Positions 7,687 through 16,803 of a stretch of 64,000 nt of DNA are shown piece by piece (the stretch's first letter is position 1; each line of letters starts with the position of its first letter). The notes beneath the pieces were generated by a model. It had not been told where the DNA came from, made no database searches, and was given only the letters and a program-made list of their open reading frames with translations. Source of the stretch: Romboutsia_E sp900604535 (GTDB taxonomy: Bacteria; Bacillota; Clostridia; Peptostreptococcales; Peptostreptococcaceae); assembly GCF_900604535.1 (NCBI RefSeq), contig NZ_UWOT01000008.1:62001-126000 (forward strand), given 5' to 3'. A program made the translations under genes and the position numbers.

Positions 7687-9156
7687 TTAAAAACATTTTT
7701 CTTTTACATTGTCTACTTCGATTTGTTCTCCGTTAGATTCTATAACTCTTTTATACCAAAAGTATGAATCTTTACGTAACCTCTTCATAGTACCATTACC
7801 TTCATTATCACGATCTACATATATCATACCATATCTCTTCTTCATTTCGCCTGTAGTAAATGATACTAAATCTATTATTCCCCATGGGGGATATCCCATT
7901 AAGTCTACTCCATCATAATTTACAGCTTTTTTAATTTCTTCTATATGTTGTTTTAAATAATCTATACGATTTATATCATGAATTTCTTCATTTTCTTCAA
8001 CTACATCTACTGCTCCAAATCCATTTTCAACTATAAACATAGGCAGTTGATATCTATCATATATACGATTTAATGTATATCTTAGACCAACTGGATCTAT
8101 TGCCCATCCCCAATCACTAGATTTTATATATGGATTTTCAACGCCATTTTCTAATCCACCATTCACTATATCTCCAGTATTATCATTATGTACATCAGAT
8201 TTAACTGTCGTAGACATATAATAACTAAATCCTATATAATCAACTGTTCCTTTACGAAGTATTTCTTCATCTCCTTCTTGTATACCTATATCATATCCTT
8301 GTCTTTCAAATTCTTTTACTGCATAACTTGGATAATATCCACGAGTATGGACATCTAAGAAGAAGAATCTTTGACGCATAGCTTCCTCTGCAGCCATTAT
8401 ATCATCTGGATTACAAGAATATGGATATATAGGAACATGAGATACCATACAACCTATTTTGAAGTCTGGATTTATTTCATGCCCTTTTATTACTGCTTTT
8501 GCACTTGCTAATAGTTCATTGTGAGCAACTGTATATAACACTTCTTTAGGATCTTCATTCTCTTTAAGAGTTACACCTGAGTTAGTCCATAAGAATATTG
8601 GATTATTAGTATCCATTTGGTTATTTATTTCATTAAAAGTCATCCAATACTTAACTTTATCTTTATATCTTTCAAAACATACTTCTGCAAATCTAACAAA
8701 GAAATCTATTAATTTACGATTTCTAAATCCTCCATATTCTCTAGCTAAATGAAGCGGTAATTCAAAGTGAGATAATGTTATAACTGGTTCTATTCCATGC
8801 TTTAATAGTTCATCAAATACATCATCGTAGAATTTAAGTCCTTCTTCATTTGGAACTAATTCATCTCCCTTTGGAAATATTCTTGTCCAAGCAATAGATG
8901 TTCTTAAGCACTTTAATCCCATTCCTGCAAGTAATTCTATATCTTCTTTATATCTTCCATAAAAATCTATAGCTTCATGATTTGGATAAAACTTATCTGG
9001 CATAATTGTTTCAGTAATTTCTCTAGGAACACCATGAGCACCTGCAGTCATTACATCTATAACACTAGGACCTTTTCCACCTGCATTCCATCCACCTTCA
9101 AATTGATGAGCTGCAAAAGCTCCTCCCCATAAAAAATCTTTTGGTAATTGATTCAT
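7687..9156 (-). CDS. 6-phospho-beta-glucosidase (GH1)
   Basis: This cytosolic enzyme hydrolyses 6-phospho-beta-glucosides delivered by a PTS permease. The 489 residues begin with PKDFLWGGAFAAHQFEGGWN, typical of family 1. The acid/base glutamate is in TFNEINN (near 175) and the nucleophile is in IVENGFGA (near 378). The C-terminal MKKRYGMIYVDRD string is characteristic of the phospho-glucosidase subgroup, where a Lys/Tyr pair binds the phosphate. It lies 18 bases after the reconstructed end of the PTS gene and so is its operon partner. The start has AAGGAGAG. One of four GH1 genes in the window. Confidence 0.95.
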   Translation of the reverse strand: MNQLPKDFLWGGAFAAHQFEGGWNAGGKGPSVIDVMTAGAHGVPREITETIMPDKFYPNHEAIDFYGRYKEDIELLAGMGLKCLRTSIAWTRIFPKGDELVPNEEGLKFYDDVFDELLKHGIEPVITLSHFELPLHLAREYGGFRNRKLIDFFVRFAEVCFERYKDKVKYWMTFNEINNQMDTNNPIFLWTNSGVTLKENEDPKEVLYTVAHNELLASAKAVIKGHEINPDFKIGCMVSHVPIYPYSCNPDDIMAAEEAMRQRFFFLDVHTRGYYPSYAVKEFERQGYDIGIQEGDEEILRKGTVDYIGFSYYMSTTVKSDVHNDNTGDIVNGGLENGVENPYIKSSDWGWAIDPVGLRYTLNRIYDRYQLPMFIVENGFGAVDVVEENEEIHDINRIDYLKQHIEEIKKAVNYDGVDLMGYPPWGIIDLVSFTTGEMKKRYGMIYVDRDNEGNGTMKRLRKDSYFWYKRVIESNGEQIEVDNVKEKCF

Positions 9157-9174
9157 AATATCTCTCCTTAATAA

Positions 9175-11070
9175 TTATATATTTTGTGGTACTGCTTTAA
9201 GATTAATTATTGTTTTTCCGTAACTAGCTTCTTCATTTATGCATAATGCACTTTCTTCATAAGAATCAAAATTAGTTATTACAACTGGCGTAATTAAAGA
9301 ATATCCTTTTGAATTTATTGCCTTTCTGTCAAATTCTAGAAGTAAATCTCCACATTTTACTCTCGAATTAACTTTTGTTTTTATATCAAATCCTTATCCT
9401 TTCATTTGAACTGTATCCATACCAACATGTATTAATAGCTCTACTCCATTTTCAGAACGTAGACCTATTGCATGTTTAGATTCTGCTATAAATTCTACAG
9501 TTCCATCAAATGGTGCATATACTTTATTATCACTTGGTTCTATTGCAATTCCTTTTCCCATAGCCCCGGAAGAAAACACTGGGTCAGATATTTCTGAAAG
9601 TGCTATAACTTTTCCACTTATAGCATTTTTTATTTCTTCATTACTATTTATTAAACTAGGTTCCATACTAGTAATTGTTTCAATTACTTCTTTTTCTTCT
9701 TCTTTTTCTCCAAATCCAACTATTTGAACTAATATTATTGCACCAAATAATGCTATTGCACAACCTATTAATTCTCCTACTATTGATGTTGGATTGCTTG
9801 GATTTATAGCATTTACTACTGTTAGTACACCTGGAAGTCCTGCATACGCATAGTAGTGAGCATTAAAGAAAGATGCTACTACTGCAGCTACAGCTCCTGC
9901 TATACAACCACATATAAAAGGCTTTTTGTACTTTAAATTTACTCCATATATAGCTGGCTCCGTTATACCAAATATTCCTGTTATACCAGCTGAAAGTGCT
10001 ATATTCTTAGTCTGTTTATTTTTTGCTTTTACAAATACTCCTAAAACAGCTCCAGCTTGAGCAACAACTGCCATTGTTTGGAATGCTTGGAATGTATCCA
10101 TACCATACATATCATAGTTTGCTAATACCATAGGAGTTACTCCCCAGTGAACTCCAAATATTACTACTACTTGCCATAATCCACCTATTATTGCACCTGC
10201 GACTGCTGGTGATAAAGCAACCAGATAATTATATCCATTTGCTATTGCTGTAGCTAAACCATCAGAAGCTGGTCCTATTGCTACTATTGTAAGTGGTACC
10301 ATAATTACCATACATAAAAGAGGTGTAAACAATGATTTAACCACTTCTGGTAAATTTTTTTCTACAAATCTTTCAACATATGATAATATCCATACTAAAA
10401 ATAACGGTGGTAAAACTGATGAAGTATAAACTGTTTCTGATAACTTTATTCCCATAAAGCTCACAACTGATCCATTAGCTATTTGTGATGCTATATCAGA
10501 CCAAGTTGGACTTACTAATGCACAACAACATGCTATCGCTATATATGTATTACATTTAAAATGTCTAGATGCTGTTATAGCTATGAATATTGGTAAAAAG
10601 GTAAATGGTGCCCAAGATATAAAATCTAATACTTGATTTACACCTGTACCTGAAAAATTTGGAAATGCTAAATTTGCTAATATTAAACATCCTTGTAATA
10701 TACCTGCTGCTGCTAATATGTATATAAAAGGTGCAAAAACTGCAGACATTGTTGCTATTACCCTATTTAAAATAGTTCCTTTTGCTTCACTTTCATCTGA
10801 TGAATTTTCTAAATTAACTATACTTGATACCTTATCAAATACCTTCCCTACATGTGTCCCTATTACAACCTGGAACTGTCCATTATTTTGTACCACAGTT
10901 ATAACACCAGTAAGTGAAGATACTTTATCTACTGCATCTTTAGGTGTTTCTTTTAATACTAACCTAAGCCTTGTTGCACATCTTGCAGCGCCTGTTATAT
11001 TTTTTTCCCCACCAACAGCTTCAATAATATCCACTGCTAACTTTTCATAGTCACGAATGCTATTTGACAT
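9175..11070 (-). pseudogene. Beta-glucoside PTS enzyme IIBCA with an in-frame ochre stop in the IIA domain
   Basis: The first 558 codons carry IIB (GAARCATRLRLVLK with the phospho-Cys near 27), a ten-helix IIC (about 105-455) and the start of IIA (about 480). The IIA phosphohistidine is present in ELLIHVGMDTVQ. A TAA at 9394-9396 stops the frame right after QMKG. The same frame then continues for 72 residues (GFDIKTKVNSRVKCGDLLLE ... ITPVVITNFD), plainly the rest of IIA, and ends at 9175. The missing residue sits in the GKGF/GEGF motif, so one base change from AAA, GAA or CAA suffices. IIB and IIC could still work if another IIA (for example 42638-43132) supplies phosphate. Confidence 0.88.
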
Positions 11071-11140
11071 TTTTATTCCCCCATTTAATCAATTTTATCC
11101 CAAAGTGTATCTTGATAAATTTATTGTATGTTTATATTGT

Positions 11141-11158
11141 AATTATACCGGTATAATT
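11141..11158. promoter_or_regulatory. 18-bp palindromic operator for the divergent GntR regulator
   Basis: AATTATACCGGTATAATT is a perfect palindrome between the PTS gene and the divergent GntR gene. A symmetric site with a GT...AC core is what HutC-type GntR repressors bind, so control of the PTS/GH1 operon and autoregulation are likely. Confidence 0.6.
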
Positions 11159-11171
11159 AGTTAACAGTTTT

Positions 11172-11185
11172 TGCAAACATTTTCA
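11172..11185. promoter_or_regulatory. Possible cre (CcpA) site
   Basis: TGAAAATGTTTGCA on the minus strand departs from the cre consensus at the central C and one flank. It lies upstream of the PTS promoter region. Weak evidence. Confidence 0.3.
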
Positions 11186-11255
11186 TTAACTTGGATTAAT
11201 TTATGTTTTATGCTATACTTATACAAAATATGATTAAAGTAATGAGGGAGTAAAT

Positions 11256-11951
11256 ATGCTGAAATATCAACAAGTTGCAAATGATATTGAAAATTACATA
11301 TATGATAACGATTTATCTCAAGGAACAAAGCTTCCTACAGTAGAAACTTTAGCTTCAGATTATAGTGTCAGCAAAAGTACTATAGTTAAAGCTTTAGAAT
11401 TATTAGTAACAAAAGGTATGGTATATCAAGTTCAAGGTAGCGGTATATTTGTTAGAAGAAAAAATAGAAAAGGATATGTTAACTTCTCTACAATTCCTGG
11501 ATTTACTAATAACTTTAAAGGTTCTAAAGTAACTTCAAAGGTTTTAGAATTTGATCTTATTAATGCAACAAAAGAAATTGCAGACTTACTGGAATGTAAT
11601 GAATACGATGAAGTTTATATGGTAAAAAGATTAAGATACTTAGATGATGTGATTTTCTGTATTGAAGAAGCTTACTATAAAAAGAGCATTGTTCCCTATC
11701 TAACTAAAGATATAGTAGAATGTTCAATTTACGAGTATTTAGAAAAATCATTAAATCTAAATTTTGCATTTTCTGATATCTATATGATTATAGAAAAATT
11801 AGACAGTGAATCTGCTAGTTTATTAGGTTTAAATTCTGGGGATCCTGCATTAATAGTAGATGAACAAGTTTATTTGACATCAGGAGTTCTTTTTAATGCT
11901 TCTAAGGTAACTTATCATTATGAAAACTCTAAGTTTTTCTTTCAATCTTAA
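11256..11951 (+). CDS. GntR/HutC family regulator of the beta-glucoside operon
   Basis: The 231 residues hold an N-terminal winged helix (about 1-68; LPTVETLASDYSVSKSTIVKALELL) and a C-terminal UTRA ligand-binding domain (about 85-228; YMVKRLRYLDDVIFCIEEAYY). UTRA proteins of this class commonly bind phosphorylated sugars and derepress the adjacent transport operon. It is divergent from the PTS IIBCA/GH1 operon with an 18-bp palindrome between. The start follows GAGGGAG. A role as repressor relieved by a phospho-beta-glucoside is inference from context. Confidence 0.88.
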   Translation: MLKYQQVANDIENYIYDNDLSQGTKLPTVETLASDYSVSKSTIVKALELLVTKGMVYQVQGSGIFVRRKNRKGYVNFSTIPGFTNNFKGSKVTSKVLEFDLINATKEIADLLECNEYDEVYMVKRLRYLDDVIFCIEEAYYKKSIVPYLTKDIVECSIYEYLEKSLNLNFAFSDIYMIIEKLDSESASLLGLNSGDPALIVDEQVYLTSGVLFNASKVTYHYENSKFFFQS

Positions 11952-11952
11952 A

Positions 11953-12001
11953 AAAAAGGAATGTCATAAAATGATTAAAATCACTTTAGACATTCCTTTT
12001 T
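11953..12001. terminator. Bidirectional terminator between gntR and the GGCT gene
   Basis: AAAAAGGAATGTC pairs with GACATTCCTTTTT (13 bp) around a 23-base loop, with A and T runs on both sides. Confidence 0.85.
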
Positions 12002-12432
12002 TACTTACTATGCATATATTTCTTCCAATCCCCACTTTGAATATAAATTGATTCTTTCTCAAAACGTTGATCATTATTTTTATTGTAGAAGTAAACAAAG
12101 CATTTTTCAATTTCATTATCGCTTATATTCTTAACTTCAAGAATTATCTTATCATATTCATTTTCTGGATTATCTTTTCCTTTAAATCCTTCCATTTCAT
12201 CCATTGCTTTTATAGTTTCCTCATAGAAATTTGGATCTATCACTATAATTTCTCCATTTATAATGTCTTCACCTGATATTATAGCTGGATATCCTTTATA
12301 AGGCATGTGATATAATCTCATATTTTCTAACTTTGCAGTTTTTTTCTCTAATACCTTACCAGCTAAATATTTCTCATAGTTAAAAAATCCATCTCTTAAA
12401 CTTCCATAGACAAAAACATTTATATTTTTCAT
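12001..12432 (-). CDS. Gamma-glutamylcyclotransferase-like protein (AIG2/GGCT family)
   Basis: GGCT-fold enzymes cyclise gamma-glutamyl amines or peptides to release 5-oxoproline. The 143 residues begin with VFVYGSLRDG, the nucleotide-like YGSL glycine loop of the family, and an acidic residue in YHMPYKGYPAIISGEDIINGE matches the region around the catalytic Glu. The ATG at 12432 overlaps the pcp stop (TAATG), with GGAG inside pcp, so the two are translationally coupled. The product of this enzyme type and of Pcp is the same, pyroglutamate, which supports one pathway. The exact substrate is unknown. Confidence 0.85.
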   Translation of the reverse strand: MKNINVFVYGSLRDGFFNYEKYLAGKVLEKKTAKLENMRLYHMPYKGYPAIISGEDIINGEIIVIDPNFYEETIKAMDEMEGFKGKDNPENEYDKIILEVKNISDNEIEKCFVYFYNKNNDQRFEKESIYIQSGDWKKYMHSK

Positions 12433-13073
12433 TAGCAAATTTCTCCACCTATAGCATTTATATCTTTATCATACAAAGTACATGCTTCTATTGCAAGCTC
12501 AAGTCCTTTTACTATTTCATCTAAAGACATAAATGGTGTATTTTTCTTATCTATAATTTGAGAAGTCATGTAAGGTATGTGTATAAATCCACCTTTTATA
12601 TTAGGGTATTTTTTATCTATCATATATAATATTCCGTACATAACATGATTACATACAAATGTTCCTGCTGTATTAGATAATGTTGCTGGTATATTATTTT
12701 CATTCATATGTTTTACCATTGCTTTTACTGGTAAATTTGAAAAGTATGCAGCTTGACCATCTTCTTGTATCACTTCATCAGTTGGCTGATTGCCTTCATT
12801 ATCTTCTATTCTAAAATCATCTATATTTATAGCTACTCTTTCTGGAGTTATGTCAAATCTACCTCCAGCTTGTCCCACAGATATTACAAAATCAGGATTA
12901 TGCTCTTTTATTGCATCTTCTATAACTTGAACTGACTTAGTTCTAACTGTAGGTATAGTTATTTTTATTACATGAGCACCATTTATCTCGTCTTTTACCA
13001 TTTTTACAGCTTCTTCTGCTGGGTTTACTGCGTCTCCTCCAAATGGATCAAATCCTGTTAATAATATTTTCAT
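12432..13073 (-). CDS. pcp: Pyroglutamyl-peptidase I
   Basis: This cytosolic cysteine peptidase (family C15) removes N-terminal pyroglutamate from peptides. The 213 residues are the normal length. The start is LLTGFDPFGGDAVNPAEEAV; the catalytic Glu lies in ITPERVAIN (near 80), the Cys in NTAGTFVCNHVMYG (near 142) and the His in GGFIHIPYM (near 166). It is third in the DUF969-DUF979-pcp-GGCT series, 34 bases after DUF979, with AGGAGGAAA before the ATG. Confident. Confidence 0.96.
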   Translation of the reverse strand: MKILLTGFDPFGGDAVNPAEEAVKMVKDEINGAHVIKITIPTVRTKSVQVIEDAIKEHNPDFVISVGQAGGRFDITPERVAINIDDFRIEDNEGNQPTDEVIQEDGQAAYFSNLPVKAMVKHMNENNIPATLSNTAGTFVCNHVMYGILYMIDKKYPNIKGGFIHIPYMTSQIIDKKNTPFMSLDEIVKGLELAIEACTLYDKDINAIGGEIC

Positions 13074-13107
13074 ATAATTTCCTCCTAAAAATATCTGTTA
13101 ATTTAAA

Positions 13108-14037
13108 TTAAAAACCTAAAGTATACATTAAGAAAATATGAACTATAAGTAATACTAATGCCACTGGCGCTTGTGCTTTTATTACCGCATTTTTATCCTT
13201 AAGCTCTAGTAATGCTGCAGGTAACATATTAAAGTTTGCTGCCATCGGAGTTAATAGCGTTCCGCAATATCCAGCTGTTAGCGCAAGAGTAGAGCATACT
13301 ATAGGATCTCCTCCTTGAGCAAATACAAATGGTAAACCTACTCCTACTGTTATAACTGAGAATGCGGCAAATGCATTACCCATTATAGCTGTAAATAATG
13401 CCATACCAACACAATAAGCTATAACTCCAACTAATATATTTCCAGTTGGTATAACCCCAGATATTATAGAAGATATCTTATCTCCTACTCCAGCTGCTGT
13501 AAATAAAACGCCTAATGAAGCTAATAATTGAGGTAATATTGTAAATGCTCCCATTGATTGATACATTCTATTACTATCTTCTAAAAATTCACCAACATTT
13601 GCTTTAGTTATTACAAATGTTAATAATAAAGTTACTGTAGCTGATATACCGATTGCTACTGTTCCTGATAAATATGTAAATGATGCTATTATCATTGCTA
13701 CTACTGCAATTGATAAAGATGGTATAAATATTTTCAAACCTAATTTCTCTGCTTTTAAATTCGCAAATGTTTCATCTAACTGTTTTAATGTTCCTATATT
13801 TATTTGTTTAGTCACTGATAATAACGCTATTAAAACTACTAATACTCCTACTAATATACTTGGTATGTAATTTCCAAACATAAACACTATCGCTAGAGTT
13901 CCCCAAAATATTGAAGTTCCTATTCTTGTTTTATGATTTTTATCTTTTATAGTGAACACCATAGTAACTATCATGTATAACCCTATCATCATATAAAATA
14001 TTTCTAATAATGTATTTGAAAGCTTTGCTATATCCAT
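13108..14037 (-). CDS. DUF979 family membrane protein, likely permease subunit
   Basis: This 309-residue protein has about nine hydrophobic segments. Conserved-looking strings include GNAFAAFSVITVGVGLPFV (near 213) and AGYCGTLLTPMAANFNMLPA (near 250), with the helix-breaking GTLLTPMAANF typical of ion-coupled carriers. Its start overlaps the DUF969 stop by one base (TAATG), so the two are made together and probably form one transporter. The family has no proven substrate. Coupling to pcp and GGCT suggests uptake or export of 5-oxoproline or pyroglutamyl peptides; this is inference. Confidence 0.85.
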   Translation of the reverse strand: MDIAKLSNTLLEIFYMMIGLYMIVTMVFTIKDKNHKTRIGTSIFWGTLAIVFMFGNYIPSILVGVLVVLIALLSVTKQINIGTLKQLDETFANLKAEKLGLKIFIPSLSIAVVAMIIASFTYLSGTVAIGISATVTLLLTFVITKANVGEFLEDSNRMYQSMGAFTILPQLLASLGVLFTAAGVGDKISSIISGVIPTGNILVGVIAYCVGMALFTAIMGNAFAAFSVITVGVGLPFVFAQGGDPIVCSTLALTAGYCGTLLTPMAANFNMLPAALLELKDKNAVIKAQAPVALVLLIVHIFLMYTLGF

Positions 14038-14726
14038 TATTCTGCACCTCCTACATTATTTTTTCTAGACATATATTTTTTCTTTAATTTTCTATCTAAT
14101 AATCTATTTTGACAAACCCATAGTATTATAGCTAAAACACCCACTGGTATAGCTACTTTCGCCAGTTGAAGTGTATCTACATTCATTCCTAGACCTTCTA
14201 ATGTTGATGCTATTAAAAGTATTCCTGCATTAGCCATAAATATATTTTGACCATAGAAATTACCTATATTATCTGATGCAGCTGAATAAGCTCTTATTTT
14301 ATCTAAGTCTTCTTCGTCTAATTCTCCATACTTTGCAATGGCTGCACCTTCTGCCATTGGGCTTACTAATGGTCTAACAAACTGAGGATGACCACCTAAT
14401 GTAACCCCCATTGCTATCGTTGCTTCTCTTATAAGTGTATATCCACTTAATAGTATTCCTGTTGATAAATTACTTGCTTTTTTTATAAGCATTATTGCTT
14501 TAGCTTTTAACCCATATCTTTCACATAATCCTATTATTGGTACTGTAAGCATAAATAAGCAAGTTGTTCTATTTGTTATAAATGCCTCTCCTAAGGTACT
14601 TAAAGTTTCTGTTATACTCATATTTGCAACTAACCCTGTAGCAATTCCAGCTGAAACTACAACTGCTATAGTATCTAATTTTAGCGCAAATCCAATTATA
14701 ATTATCAATATTCCTATTAATTCCAT
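14037..14726 (-). CDS. DUF969 family membrane protein, likely permease subunit
   Basis: First gene of the operon: 229 residues with about six hydrophobic helices and the family pattern GLCERYGLKAKAIMLI and TLGGHPQFVRPLVSPMAEGA (near 113-135), which has a proline-rich break as in ion transporters. The start has AAAAGGAGAAG upstream. It always appears paired with DUF979 in the genomes I know of. Function in transport of a pyroglutamate-type compound is proposed only from the pcp neighbour. The 160-bp upstream gap shows AAAAATGTTTACA near 14783, a poor cre-like string, and nothing else. Confidence 0.85.
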   Translation of the reverse strand: MELIGILIIIIGFALKLDTIAVVVSAGIATGLVANMSITETLSTLGEAFITNRTTCLFMLTVPIIGLCERYGLKAKAIMLIKKASNLSTGILLSGYTLIREATIAMGVTLGGHPQFVRPLVSPMAEGAAIAKYGELDEEDLDKIRAYSAASDNIGNFYGQNIFMANAGILLIASTLEGLGMNVDTLQLAKVAIPVGVLAIILWVCQNRLLDRKLKKKYMSRKNNVGGAE

Positions 14727-14859
14727 ATTGACTTCTCCTTTTTTTTTAATATTCAGTTAATTTATTATATAATGTTAATTTTTAAATGTAAACATTTTTC
14801 GACATACTTTTTAAAATTTTCTAAAAATTTTTACTTATATTTTATTTCTCTATATATAA

Positions 14860-14886
14860 AAAAACGAACTCTATTTAGAGTTCGCT
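14860..14886 (-). terminator. Terminator after the FUSC gene
   Basis: CGAACTCTA pairs with TAGAGTTCG (9 bp, loop of 2), followed by a run of seven T on the minus strand. Confidence 0.88.
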
Positions 14887-14889
14887 TTG

Positions 14890-15774
14890 CTAGCTAATTG
14901 ATTTTTCTTCATATATATTACGAATTTCATTTATATGCTGAATTACGATACTTATATGATAGTTATAAACTGGACTTATATCATCTTTTATTTCTATATC
15001 ATTAGCTAATTCATCATATAAATCTTTACATTTATTATAATTTTCTTCATTTATATAACATTTTTTCTTCATACTTTCTAAAACTTGAAGATGCATGTAT
15101 ATCTGCTTACAAATCTCTATTATATTGTTAATTTTTTTATCATCAATTTCTGAATTACTATATTCTAGCTCTTCTAAGAATTTTTTATATAGTGCTTCAA
15201 GGTTAGAAATATCTTTAATTAAAGAAGATTTATCCATATGAATTCCATTTTCAACCTCATATCTTAATAGCTCAATAGATTTATCCTCTATTGTTTTAAT
15301 TTCATTATAGATTTTATCTAAATAGTTAGGTCTATATATTATATAATTTACAGCTACTCCGATAAGGATACCTATCGATGTATCTAATATTCTATAAATA
15401 GAATAGCTCAATGGATTTGAACTTCCAGTTCCTAATTCTATAGCGCAAAATACTATACATGCAATATTTATAGATTTGTTTATATTTAAAATATTACATA
15501 TATATATAGTCGCAATTACTCCTAAACATGATAATATAGGGTCACCAGGTCTAATACTTACAAATAAAAATCCTACTACACCACCTACAAATGTACCCTT
15601 TAACCTATTTTTACCTACGACTAAAGAACTTTTTACTGTTGCTTGCATGCATATAACACAAGATATTGCAGCATAAAAAGTGTTATCAGCTATATTTAAC
15701 TTTCCAGCTAATATACACAACATAACACCTATACCGGTTTTTATAGTTCTCATTCCAGGTTTTTGTAATTTCAA
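14890..15774 (-). CDS. Aromatic acid exporter family protein (FUSC/ArAE type)
   Basis: This is a membrane protein of about 294 residues. Five or six N-terminal helices (to about residue 155) contain ISCVICMQATVKSSLVVGKN and GTFVGGVVGFLFV, typical of the FUSC/ArAE family, and the rest is a cytosolic helical domain (about 160-290). Relatives such as AaeB export aromatic carboxylates, but the Firmicute branch is uncharacterised. I chose the TTG at 15774 because GGAGG then has proper spacing; a GTG at 15789 overlaps the ribosome site. An unusual structured region lies upstream (15844-15920). Confidence 0.8.
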   Translation of the reverse strand: MKLQKPGMRTIKTGIGVMLCILAGKLNIADNTFYAAISCVICMQATVKSSLVVGKNRLKGTFVGGVVGFLFVSIRPGDPILSCLGVIATIYICNILNINKSINIACIVFCAIELGTGSSNPLSYSIYRILDTSIGILIGVAVNYIIYRPNYLDKIYNEIKTIEDKSIELLRYEVENGIHMDKSSLIKDISNLEALYKKFLEELEYSNSEIDDKKINNIIEICKQIYMHLQVLESMKKKCYINEENYNKCKDLYDELANDIEIKDDISPVYNYHISIVIQHINEIRNIYEEKSIS

Positions 15775-15843
15775 ATTCAACACCTCCACTCAATATTACT
15801 ATATCATAATGTAAATTATATACAATTATTTAAACACATAAAA

Positions 15844-15868
15844 ATACTAGAACAACTTGTTCTAGTAT
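15844..15868. promoter_or_regulatory. 25-bp perfect palindrome upstream of the FUSC gene
   Basis: ATACTAGAACAA-C-TTGTTCTAGTAT is a perfect 12-1-12 inverted repeat followed on the minus strand by TTTTT. It could be an attenuator in the FUSC leader or an operator for a MarR/TetR-type regulator. Confidence 0.55.
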
Positions 15869-15920
15869 CTTGTAAATAAAATTTAAATTTGTATTTTATA
15901 CTTACCAATAAGTTTACAAG
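15869..15920 (-). promoter_or_regulatory. Structured region, possible three-way-junction leader
   Basis: On the minus strand CTTGTAAA and TTTACAAG enclose two smaller potential stems, CTTATTGGTAAG and TAAAAT/ATTTTA, directly before the 25-bp terminator-like palindrome. No known riboswitch class was recognised. Part of it also resembles a promoter (TTGTAA, 15 bases, TAAAAT), so the reading is uncertain. Confidence 0.3.
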
Positions 15921-16014
15921 ATAAAACCTAGTTTTTTTATATTACATAAATATAAGATGGACTATTTAGGAAAAATAAATTATAACTCTTGCTAAATTTA
16001 TAGGAGGTTTATTT

Positions 16015-16803
16015 ATGGACAAAGAGTTTGATCATGATTATAAAAAAAATGTTCTTCGACTGGCACTATTTATTGGTGAACTTATGCTTATAAATGGAGC
16101 TGAAACTTATCGTGTTGAAGATACAATACTTAGGATTTGTAAGTCTAGAGGTTTTAACCATATAAATGTTTTTACGTCTCCTACAGTTATAATCATTTCT
16201 GATTATAGATTTGATGGTTATGCATTTATGAAAACTATAAAGTCTAGATCTATAAATTTAAACAAAATTTCATTATTAAATAGCCTTTCTAGGAAATTTG
16301 TAAATGATACTAATTTATCCGTTAAAGATGCTATGATAGAACTAAAAAGATTAAATAGTGTAAATTCATATTCTCCTATAGTAGCTTATATTTGTACAGG
16401 AATTGGCTCAGCCTTTTTCGCAGGTGTTTTAAGTGGAGATAACTTACAAACTTTTATATCTACCTTTATTACATCTATTTTAGCAGTTATTATTTACAAT
16501 AAAACTATGAAGTTGAGTAGTATACCTGCATTTTCTAGCTTAATTGCATCTATTTTTATAGCCTTTATTGGGGTTTTATTATCCCATATTAATATAGTAG
16601 ATACACCAACCATGCTAATCGTAGGATCTATTATGCCTCTTCTTCCTGGTGTTTCATTTATTAAGGGAATTAGAGACTTAATTTCTGGAGATTTAATTTC
16701 CGGTGTAGCTCGAGCTTTTGACGCGACTGTTACTGCTATAAGTATTGCCTGCGGAGTTGGTATTATTTTAGATATTTGGATCAGATTAGGAGGTATACTT
16801 TAA
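16015..16803 (+). CDS. Threonine/serine exporter ThrE-like, N-terminal half (DUF1212/YjjP)
   Basis: ThrE exporters exist as one protein or, as here, as two. This 262-residue part has a cytosolic N-terminal domain (LFIGELMLINGAETYRVEDTI, the family signature with the conserved GAE) and then five helices from about residue 115, with MPLLPGVSFIKGIRDLISGD near 210. The start follows AGGAGG. Its stop overlaps the start of the second subunit (TAATG), so both are coupled. Export of small amino acids is known for homologues; the substrate here is inferred. Confidence 0.88.
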   Translation: MDKEFDHDYKKNVLRLALFIGELMLINGAETYRVEDTILRICKSRGFNHINVFTSPTVIIISDYRFDGYAFMKTIKSRSINLNKISLLNSLSRKFVNDTNLSVKDAMIELKRLNSVNSYSPIVAYICTGIGSAFFAGVLSGDNLQTFISTFITSILAVIIYNKTMKLSSIPAFSSLIASIFIAFIGVLLSHINIVDTPTMLIVGSIMPLLPGVSFIKGIRDLISGDLISGVARAFDATVTAISIACGVGIILDIWIRLGGIL

